Shown one piece after another: positions 11,813-22,700 of a DNA stretch of 64,000 nt (position 1 is the stretch's first letter; each line of letters starts with the position of its first letter). Under the pieces are notes generated by a model. It saw nothing but the letters and a program-made list of their open reading frames with translations, ran no database searches and was not told the origin of the DNA. This DNA is from Strongylocentrotus droebachiensis (taxonomy: Eukaryota; Echinodermata; Echinoidea; Camarodonta; Strongylocentrotidae): positions 62,001-126,000 of the forward strand of contig JAVYIG010000108.1 of NCBI GenBank assembly GCA_035222895.1. Reading direction: 5' to 3'. The position numbers and the translations under genes are program-made.

Positions 11813-11867
11813 GTTCTTACAATCACGGAACTTTCACGGCACAGTCAAAGTATTTATGGCTGCAATT

Positions 11868-12515
11868 AAGGCTCGTGCCTTTAAACAGAAAGAGATTTCA
11901 CATTGATACAGTTCTATCAGATCTTTACTGGCTGTCTATCGATCAGAGGACCTTCTTCAGACTTGGAGTTTTAATGTTCAAAGCACTTAAAGGCATCGAT
12001 TAACAATGTTAAATCTGAGATGCATGGCCGGCCTTACATGTAATCAGTGTCTGTGATATGGTATAATATTGGAGCCCTAAAAGTATTGCCCTTCAAAATG
12101 ATCATGAAGTGCCCCAAAAAAGTAAAAATCTTCGAATGACCAGTTTTACCATACTCATTTTCCTCGATAGACTGTATTGTTATAAAAACCGTTAGGAAAA
12201 CGAAAAATTTCCAATCATAAATACCTTAATAATCAGACGGCGCGATCGGCTTGTAAAAGTCATGGGATTCCTGACTGACCTAAAGGGTTATAAATATGAT
12301 TGCAGCATGAGCTATATCCAGGATTTTTATTCAGAATCTGTGGCAATGTTACCAAGACCCATAGACCCCAGAGCTCCTGATAAAGCATCACCCAGCTTGG
12401 GTGACAGAGCCGTCTTCCTGGACCTAAGCTGTGGAATAGCCTTCCGCAATTTATCAGGAGCGCTGAATATTTGTCAACATTCATATCATCCCCCAAGTCT
12501 TTCCTGTTCCTAACT
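11868..12515 (+). pseudogene. degenerate LINE 3' end, interrupted by a ~290-bp repeat
   Basis: The first part reads VLSDLYWLSIDQRTFFRLGV then LMFKALKG (about 11905-11995), matching the conserved LHWLP...FK...KAL block near the C terminus of CR1/L2-like ORF2. The second part (about 12405-12510) reads PKLWNSLPQFIRSAEYLSTF in one frame and SLGDRAVF in another, the standard C-terminal block with a frameshift. Between them, 12000-12290, lies an unrelated dispersed repeat. Confidence 0.65.
12000..12290 (+). repeat. ~290-bp dispersed repeat, copy 1
   Basis: It starts TTAACAATGTTAAATCTGAG and ends CTGACTGACCTAAAGGGTTA. A reverse-oriented copy lies at 56596-56892 in the last intron of the homeobox gene. 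It splits the LINE remnant, so it is younger than that LINE. Confidence 0.65.
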
Positions 12516-12530
12516 ACGACATCATTTTAA

Positions 12531-12735
12531 AGCGGGACTGCACTACTTGTAACTACTTGCGCCCTCTATATAGCAAACAATGCCTAAGCGGTACCCGTTG
12601 GTCCCCCATGGTCCCCTTTTTCTTATGTTAATTGAGAACTGTTTTTGATAAGGTTTTTGATAACCACCTGTCAGTGACCACGCAGAGAGGTCTAATCCCT
12701 CCTGTCCAAACTAGTGCAGACAGGCTTTAAAGAAA
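12531..12735 (+). repeat. TTAA-type short repeat, copy 2
   Basis: It begins TTTAAAGCGGGACTGCACTA and ends GTGCAGACAGGCTTTAAAG. The interior matches the copy at about 3205-3405 (CTACTTG...CCCCCATGGTCC...AACCACCTGTCAGTGACC). Confidence 0.6.
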
Positions 12736-14175
12736 GACTAATGAAAAATAATCTCAATTTCATGTACTTGTGGGTGTAATAGTTAACAAGCATTTGAAAA
12801 ATATTAAGATGATCATTTATTTCTTACATCGAGTTTATATTAATTAAGCTGACATTTTTACATAACTGAAATATGTATATATTTTATTTTCACTGTCAAT
12901 ACAATCGGTAAAAGAGATGACTTTCGTTTAAGTGGGTCTGTAGATGAATTGCTGCCGTTATGTCCATTACTTAGATTATGACTAATTCAATATGTCATGT
13001 CTAAAAACGAAATTGAATACAGATACAATCTTGCCTAAATGCTTTCCAGAATCATCCATTTTGTTTTACATGTACATGTATATATGCAACATTGTAAATG
13101 ACGTAATATGTGGATTGTCGAAGTTAGTATTTATTTGACAGACTCGTGGAATGCTTGATACAGCACAACATGTGTGTTTTCACGGCTTTGTTTGAGGAAT
13201 AATGTAAAAATCACATGATATTGGTTTCCTTTTTATGCAAGTGTTTCATCATGGACATTCTGAAACCCATTGTTATTGTAGATCTGCCTAAAATCACCAG
13301 CGTGCATTTTACACACTGAGCTTTCAGTTTGGTCCTTTCGCAATCGTTTTTGGAAATCCCCGAATTACTCCTAAATCATAAACATGCCACGTAGTACTAG
13401 ACCTTATGAAATGTATTAGTTGACAAAATTACTCATGTTTAGCTAAACTCTTTTCCCATGAGTGAGAACCAAACAAAAAGAAACAACAATAATAATCTTG
13501 AAATACCGCCTTAATTAAGACGAGCAATATTAAGTTTGTCCATATTACATTTGTTCATGTATTATTTTGGCTTTGACAGTATTATTCATTCAACTTGAGG
13601 TTCCTAGTATTCGGAATTTGAACGCTTAGACTTGAACCATACAGTAATGTGAACCCTTTGTTTTCATACCATTCAATTAGTATTTTATGCAGTATTAATA
13701 AATAAATTAATAAATTCCATGTTATAGTCATGCAGTAAGCTTGAATATAAGGAAAACATCCCTATACCACAAGTATTATGTAGCGATACATTTGTATGCA
13801 AATATTAATTTTTCGGATTTACATTGAGCGGTTGTTGCTGTACACGGCTAAATCTCTCTAAGATGTACGTATGCTTCTTTTTGTGTGTACATAGTAAATT
13901 ATGATGTTCCATGCTCAAATGCATTGTACTTTGAAGTTTGTCTTTGATTCTCAAATACAATGATTGAAAAAATAGAGAATGAATATTTTGTCAAACTAGG
14001 TGTTCAAGTTGTTCCGCAGTTTGTTGGGAGGAAAAGAATATGAGAAAATTGTACAAAATATAGGGATACATAGAAGGGGTAGTGTATTGAGAGGGGTTAT
14101 TAGCCTAATAAAGAAAAGGGGAATAAGAGAGAAAAGGGAAAGAGATATAGAAAGAGAAAGAAAGGGAAGGGAGAA

Positions 14176-14209
<34 letters not shown>

Positions 14210-16751
14210 GAGGTAGAGAGAGAAATATACATATATATGTGTGTGTTAGAGAAAGAGAGATAGAGAACAAGAAAGAAAGGGGAGGAGAAAAGAGGTAGAT
14301 AGAGAGATAGAGAGAGAGAGGGGGAAAAGATGAGAAGAAGAAAGAGAGAAGGGGGGAGAGAGAGAGAAAGAAAGAAAGAAAGAGAAGGGGGATCCATGAT
14401 CAAGGCAAGAGTCTCTACAGAGGTAAATGAAAATTATAATTATTCAAAATATAACATCACATAGTGATCAAGACCATCTCCTGAAGAAATACGAGCCCCC
14501 ATGATTCATGGAAACTGTGTAAAGTTACCCTTTTTTCCATGAAGGCCAGAATTCGATTATTGACAACTACAAAATGATTGTCAAAGACATAGATTCAGTG
14601 GAAAAATAATGATTCATAGTGCTTTCAGTTGCTCTCTGACCGAATCGATAATCAATTTTTATTTCAATTACTTTTTTAAATAAAGCTGTAACAATAAAGG
14701 ACAAAATAGGACGAGGATTTCTGTCCAGCCGGACAAATCTGTTCATTTTGAATTACAATGCTCTCCTTCGGTAACTTCCAATCTCTAATTATTGTTATAT
14801 TGTTCGTTTGTTTGCTATTCTTTTTAGATTTTTCAACATGATAAAAAGTAATATAAAAACTAGGTACATAATTATACATTGTTAACAAAAGTCAATATAT
14901 ACATATATGATCATATCACAATATAAATCAATTAAATAATTATACCTTTCAAAAGACACATAGTTGACAAATCATTTTAAAAACGAAACAATGGAGCAGA
15001 CCACTATTTTAAGGTAGAGCTTGAACGTGATGGCGGCATCAGGAATATAAAATGGAATAAGGATAAAGCTCGATAGACCATATATTTTGGTCTTGACTGC
15101 AGTCTATCTTTGCTGTATCCTGCGAAGGAAATTGACAAGACAACACTGGGAAGTACTAAGTACAATCGCATCGCAAATTCAAACTACAGACATTTTACAC
15201 TGAAGACAAACTATATATATTTTAGCCTCGTGCAATAGCAAAAATAGCACAACAACAAAAACACAGCAGTGAGTTTAATGATTATTCGTGGATAATGTAA
15301 ACACACCCCACGAACTTGTTTTGACACTTCTAATAGTGCGAGCAAACATAACGGCGAACCGTTATAATCATGGGCTATCTAGTTAATCAGTAACAAGTAC
15401 GAGAGATAAGGCGAAAAATCATGAACTTTAAAAGACCTTTACCCCTATAATCATGGCATGCTAGTTAATGAGATTGTATTTCTTCTTTTTTCGGATCACC
15501 AATTAAGTGGATGTATAAGAAAGGATATTTAGATTTGGATAACTTGAAGAAAAATCATTGAATTAAGTCGGCATTGATGTCCAATATATAAACCTCACAT
15601 TGGCCACTCTCCATCCAGGTGATGTAAATGGGAACCCGGTAGGAAGAAATTCCTCAAATGTCAGAGCACCCAATTAGGGAAGCTCGGCTGATTCCGGGAT
15701 AATAATAATACAGCGCTTAGAAAAATTAGTTCCAAGCCTTATTATTATCATTATTATTATCATTATCATTATTATTATTAATAGCTCTAAAATAAATCCA
15801 ACACGAAACTTTAGCTCAGACCCTAAGAAGGTCGTGTTTTCGATAAAAATCTTGAGCAAAATTTATCCGGAGTACGTCAATTTCATAATGGTCTTGTAAG
15901 ATTGTCAATAAAAACATCGCTTTTTATGACTTCCATTAAGTTGCGTGAAGATTCCAATAAAAATAATGTGTTTTTGAAATAAAATCGATATCGTGTACGA
16001 CGAAAAACGCCGATGGTAACCATTTGATACATTTATAACACACCAACAGATAGGCCTTACATTACAGATCCATTACGGCTCGACATTAAAACTAAACAAA
16101 TTTTTATTCACGATATTTAAATTCAATTTTCGAAGTCGTGCACCTCTCTGTCACCTTTCTGTCATCACGCCATTTTGTTATCTACGAAGCTCTCAAGTAG
16201 GCCTACAAACACTATGACATCTTTCATCCGACGCGACCTTTTCTGTTCAGCGCGAAAGTTCGTCCACCTTCTGTAAACCCAAACCTTAATCGATAAGGTT
16301 TCATAAAAGAAGTTCGCTGTTGCCTAATAATTGTATTCACACGCCCAGAGTGCGTCAATGACTCTACGGTGTTTTTTCTTCTCTTCTCCATCTACTTAGC
16401 TTCCAATTCATCACTGCAGAAGCGAAGTCACGAGGATGGATTCATTTCGATGAATTCCGTAAAAATTATAAATAACATGTTTATTAGACGAGAAGAAAGT
16501 GGAAACTAGAAATATTGATTGTTCACGTAGCTGTTAACCGTTTTTTTTCTTCACATGAGCTCTTCATCATCAGTAAGTGCCTTCTGATGTTTTCTAGTAT
16601 ACAAGGAACGGACACCAGCTGACGAGGGGATATACGTTCATTACCTAAACTCTATCGCTAGCGTCATCGGTGCAGTCATCAAAATCATCGTCAATAAAGG
16701 AGTTTTTTGTTTGAATCTTCATCTTTATTTGAAACTGTATATCGAAATACA
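12736..16751. other. long intergenic stretch upstream of FAH-A
   Basis: No gene recognised. It contains AT-rich unique sequence, a strongly purine-biased tract at about 14105-14395, and a SINE tail at about 15595-15700 (GGCCACTCTCCATCCAGGTG) followed by an ATT/ATC microsatellite at 15740-15785. The last ~500 bp should hold the FAH-A promoter and 5' UTR. Confidence 0.45.
14105..14395 (+). repeat. purine-rich GA tract
   Basis: About 290 bp of almost pure A/G on the plus strand (GAGAGA, GAAAGA and G runs), broken by a short ATACATATATATGTGTGTG block near 14226-14246. Open frames here are compositional artefacts. Confidence 0.8.
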
Positions 16752-19700
16752 ATGGAAGAGCAAGATTCAAAGAAACAACCTGGTTCTGCTCAAGGATTGA
16801 AAAATCGACTTGCTGTAGCTGTTGGGAGTTTCATGACTGCTATTCTGGCTACGGGTATTCGAGGTAAGTAAAAAATAAAATTCTTTATTTGACCATTTGA
16901 GATAAAGAGGACGAGTAATTGCAAAAATAGTAGTTTTTCTTCAATGTTAAAGTGAAAAGTTTGTAACCTGGGAAAAGAAAACGGCAAAAATGTTTCATTG
17001 TCAACTTATTAAAGTTAAAATAATAAAATGATTTCCTCGTACCCATGTTTAGGATAACAAAATCAACTCACAGTGTATGGTTATTGAAGTGGGTGGGGCT
17101 AAAAGACTAGATCTTACATTATTATATTTCCGCGTACATCAAGATACAATACAAAGTGTCAAAATTGCTGTCTAAACCTTCATTTATTTGGAAAATTATT
17201 ATGTTATTGATGTCGTTATTACCCTCTTTTCCGTCACCAAAATAATGATATATCATGTTGTGACCGATTCGCACAATTGTGAACAACCCACGTATGATAT
17301 TGTTTCAAAACATGAAATTCACAAATAAGATGATAATCATGTCGATGTATTTCTTTGTAGAAAGAGAGAATTGGGAATTTTCATTTGAAGATATTGTAGC
17401 TAAATGAAAGAATATGTTTGTTTTTTCTCCGCCTGAACAAATAATTTAATTGAAGAACAACAATCTAGATAGACCAAGAAAAACATATTTCATGCCAAAT
17501 CAATAACTGCAAAATAACTATGTATTTACATTTTATCTCTCACTTTATCTTCACATTAATTATAATATACGTCCAAAAGCTATTCTGATTTTTAAAAGTT
17601 ATTTATATGAAGGAATTTTAATATGTTTGCTGTAACTCTTTTCATAATGGTTTTATATTTTTGTCATAAGAATGAATTACACTGTTGCCCGAAAAGGTGG
17701 AATGATTTTTTCTTAACTTCTTTTACATGAAATATAAAAGATTATAAAAATATGAGCGATTCTTGATGGACAACGTTAAACTCTTAACAGAGCTTAATTT
17801 GATAGATCTCTGTGATTTTTTAGATTGATCTATAAAGTTCTGAGAAGGTATAAGCTTAATGTATCGATGTAACGTCGCAACAATTTCACGAAAAGAGGGG
17901 AAGAAATTACTCCGACTTTATTGGCAACGGTGTAATTCATTCTTATAACAAAAATATCAAATCATTATAAAAAGAGTTAAAGGAAACGATTAAAATTCCA
18001 TTAGATAAAATTAGCAACGCTTCATCAATCGAAATGAAAGGAACAATAAAATCATTTTAAGAACGATTTTTATCAAATCCTTATCATTTTCCCCGATATC
18101 TACTACTAGATCGAGGCCAAACAATATCTGACTTTAAAAAAATGACAAGCATGCTAATTACAAAATGAAACCTCGAACATGATTTCTGGAAACACCCGTT
18201 ACAACATGCATAATGGCGTCTCAAAAACGTTTTTCTGAGATCAAAATGATTTCATTCGACCTTTCTCAGACATCTGGCTGGAAAATTTTATCGGGTTCAA
18301 TGATCCTTTTAAAGTTCGATGAACTTTCATACAAGATTTCGCCTTCCTTAATTACTGCAATGTAAACAGACCCAAACAGACGCAAATATTCGTCTAATTG
18401 TAAGACGTATACGAACTTTTTACAGAGCAAACAATGACGACCTACTAAAGATCAAACGAGCTGTCAGAAACAGGTTGCCGTACGTCCCAGTACCCCGTTT
18501 AGGATACGTGATACATGCGTGATACTAAAGACAAACATGCATTATCTTTATTTTCGAACCTGATTGAACTGCTAATCTTGCAACTAAATTGACATGCCTG
18601 CAATTAATTTAAAATTCAATGAAAAATGAATGTTGGAATACACCTTAAAGCATTTTATGTATGCATTTTTTTCTTCAATAAATTCATTAAAATAATATAG
18701 GCCTGCGTATTTCGGACGCTTTACACACTATCTAGCTTTTTCTTCTTTCCTTTTCACTTCAGACTTCAGGCATTATATTTTGTATAATAAAACTACTATA
18801 ACAATGTCATTATTGTGAACAACACTGTAATATTTTCATATGATTATATCATTTTACTGACTATTATGACTATTATATAAACCCATACAATAAGTTAATT
18901 ATTGCAAAATACATTTTCTTTATCGATAGTTGATTTCGTAATTTGTTTAGAGGATGGATTGTGTTTTGAAGTAAAAATTTGCAAAAGTTGCACTGAACAT
19001 TTCACCTGTGTGCGAACGGAGTTGAACGTAGTAGCAACTGTTTACGATCTGTTTAAGAACTTCGTGGACGGGCTCGGACTGGCGTTTTATAGCCCTTGAG
19101 CCAGGACGTGATTGCACACGCTCTAGGAGCGCGTTCAAACGCACTAAGAACGAGCTGAGGACGAGTTGAACTGTCTCTGAACGGGTTGGTTGGGTCACAA
19201 ATTAGTTAGAACAATTGCGAACTAGTTGGAATAGATTTGGACGTATTGGGAACGAGGTAGAACTAGTTAATAACGAGTTTAAACTGACTACAGACTGGCT
19301 TGGACTGCCTGGAAATGGCATATTTACCCGATCTGAACTTGATATGAACTGACTGTGGACGGGGTACAGTCGAGATGGTCGTATTGAGGACTATTTACGA
19401 ACGTTCTACCTCGACCACAACCCGTTTTACGATTTTCTAGGACGACTCCAGAACGTAGCGAGAACTATAATTTGGTGTGATGGGGGCTTTAGGTTGAAAG
19501 TCTGTAAGATCGTGTTATCATAAAGTGATCGTAACGAAATTACAAATACAGTTAAAGGATTTTGAGAAGAGGTGTAGCCTAAGATATGAATTAATTATGA
19601 TATTGAGACTGAATATTTCTCTTACTTATTTTCTTCCATGCAGGTGATTGGTTGTTATTCTACGTTCAGATTCAGAAGCTGTGGTACGGGGAATCACTCA

Positions 19701-22700
19701 TCCCAGAGGCCTCTCTACCGGGTCGTGACCGGGGAGCCGCTGAGAATGGTACTACCATACAATATGAAAACCTCCTGGAACGATACCATATGCAGGTATG
19801 TCAAAGATAATGTGTAGTCACAGATGGACAATTTTCTCACAGTAGAAACTTGATAATTACGATAAAATGAAGGCGTTGTTCGACAAACGACTCCCGTGCA
19901 AGAAATTATTGCGATAATTTCAGTAGCTGATGCGGATTTTAATGTATTCTATTTATATTTTTTTCATTCTGACAGGAATGAATTCCTTGAATTAATGCTT
20001 AAAGGGCAAGTCCACTCCAAAACTAACTTACTTTCAATAGATGCAGAAAAATCAGACAAACCAATCAAAAAAAGTTTGAGCAAAATCGGATAACTAATAA
20101 GAAAGTTATGATTTTTTGAAAAAGTATGTAAAACTATGGAACAATGGAAATCACTACACAAATTGCCAATTTGGTTATCAGTTTGTGATCATCGTCGCCA
20201 AGGGTGTCGATTTGTATCCGTGGTTGGGGGGGGGGGGATGATAGGTGCAAAAATATTTTCGGCAATGGATCAAAGCAACCAAGGGGTAGAAGCGTGTGGC
20301 AGGTTGCACCCCCTCCCTAAGCGCGTAGCCAAGGGGTTGGGTGCAGGGAGGGAGGAGTTTCCCCCTCCCCCGCGAAGCTTTGACGTTTCATTAAATTATT
20401 AGAGAAAGAAGACGATTCGTTGGACCGTTATCGACTCTTAATCCTTGTTTGAATCAAGTTCCACTTCCTCCGCGCGTAGCGCGGAAGCTCTGACGTTTCA
20501 TGAGATTATTAAAGAAAGAAGACGATTCGATGTACCATTCTCGACTCTTAATCCTTGTCTGAATTCAGTTCCCCCCCCCTCCCGCGCGAAGCGTGGAAGC
20601 TTTGACGTTTCAATAAATTATTACGCTTAATCCTTGTCTGAATTCATTTTCGCCCATCCCGCGCGAAGCGCGGAAGCTTTCACGTTTCATTAAATTATTA
20701 AGGAAAGAAGACGATTCATTGTATCGTGTCCATGTCTGAGTGCAATTCCCCCCGCCCTCCCGCGCGGAGCGCGGAAGCTTTGACGTTTCACTCAATTATT
20801 ACTCTTAATCCTTGTCTGAATTCAATTTCGCCCATTCCTGCGCGAAGCGCGGAAGCTTTCACATTTCATTACATTATTAGAGAATGAAGACGATTCGTTG
20901 TATCGCGTGCTTGTCTGAATTAAGTTCCCCCCCCCCCTACCGCGCGAAGCGCGGAAGCTGTGATGGTTCAATAAATTATTACTCTTAACCCTTGTATGTA
21001 TTCGTTTTCGCCCAACCCGCGCGAAGCGCGGAAGCTTTACCGTTGCATTTAATTATTAGAGAAGGAAGACGATTCGTTGTATCGTGTCCTTGTCTGAATC
21101 AAGTTCCCCTTCTACCGCGCGTAGCGCGGAAGCTCTGACGTTTCATTAGATTATTAAAGAAAGAAGACGATTCGATGTACCATTCTCGACTCTTAATCCT
21201 TGTCTGAATTCAGTTTCCCCCCCTCCCGCGCGAAGCGTGGAAGCTTTGACGTTTCAATAAATTATTACGCTTAATCCTTGTCTGAATTCATTTTCGCCCA
21301 TCCCGCGCGAAGCGCGGAAGCTTTCACGTTTCATTAAATTATTAAGGAAAGAAGACGATTCATTGTATCGTGTCCATGTCTGAGTGCAATTCCCCCCGCC
21401 CTCCCGCGCGGAGCGCGGAAGCTTTGACGTTTCATTCAATTATTACTCTTAATCCTTGTCTGAATTCAATTTCGCCCATTCCTGCGCGAAGCGCGGAAGC
21501 TTTCACATTTCATTACATTATTAGAGAATGAAGACGATTCGTTGTATCGCGTGCTTGTCTGAATTAAGTTCCCCCCCCCTACCGCGCGAAGCGCGGAAGC
21601 TGTGACGGTTCAATAAATTATTACTCTTAACCCTTGTATGTATTCGTTTTCGCCCAACCCGCGCGAAGCGCGGAAGCTTTACCGTTGCATTTAATTATTA
21701 GAGAAGGAAGACGATTCGTTGTATCGTGTCCTTGTCTGAATTCAGTTTACCCCTCCCGCGCGAAGCGGGGAAGCTTTGACGTTTTATTTGATTATTACTC
21801 TTAATCCACATCTGAAATCATTTTCGCCCATCACGCGCGTAGCGCGGAAGCTTTCACGTTTCATTAAATTATTATAAATGGCCACTAATTAGGCCCATTA
21901 GTGACTATACAAAATAAATGCTCTTCCTGGCTATTTGGGAATGTGTCAGTTTGCAACAGAAATGGAGAAACGCGAAATTGTTGAAAATCATGTGATATCA
22001 CGAACATTTATAAATCACTTGTATGAAATTGAAAATAAGTCATGGTTGAATTTTATTTGGGGGGGGGGGGCTAGCGCCCCCAAGCCCCCCCCCCCCCCTC
22101 CACCAGTACGCCAGTGACATAGGCTGACATCAGCTTTTAAATGAAAAAAAAAAGTTGTGACATAATAATCTTTCTCCACAAATGAAAAATGTTTTAGATA
22201 ATATAAGGAAATAAAATGAGTGAAAAAATAAACAAAGATACAATGACGTGAATTTTAAAGAAAGGTGAACGGAAACAACATAGCAACTAGTGAACTATCT
22301 TATAAGTCATACTGATGTCCGAAAATCGTTCTCCTTGTCTCCGATCTCATCACGAATTCGTCACAGAGTTCATCTATGTTTACACTGTCCAGGATTGTCT
22401 GATGTGCATTGCAGATTGCTACTTTTGCGCTTTGCGTTTAACATTTAGCTTGTTGCTTTTTAACGCTGCGGCTTTGTATTTGGCGCACTGCATTTCTATG
22501 ATGCTGTTTATTGAACAAATTAAATAAATTCATCAATTCCTCATGAAGCCGTATGAGCGAGAATTCAATTTATTCTTGTCTCATATACGGTTGTCTCATT
22601 TACTTCGTATATATGTAATTATGAAAATGAGATAGCAAAATGTGTATATTGATGGTCATCTTGCGAGTAATAACAATTAACTACTCTCATCGGACTCTCA

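Noticed and set aside
13996-14403. Ser/Leu/Pro-rich 135-codon minus-strand frame
   Set aside because: Translation of the GA/CT tract at 14105-14395.
20360-21870. CRISPR-like array
   Set aside because: Regular short palindromes are present, but spacers are themselves repeated, the context is eukaryotic, and no cas-like genes exist.
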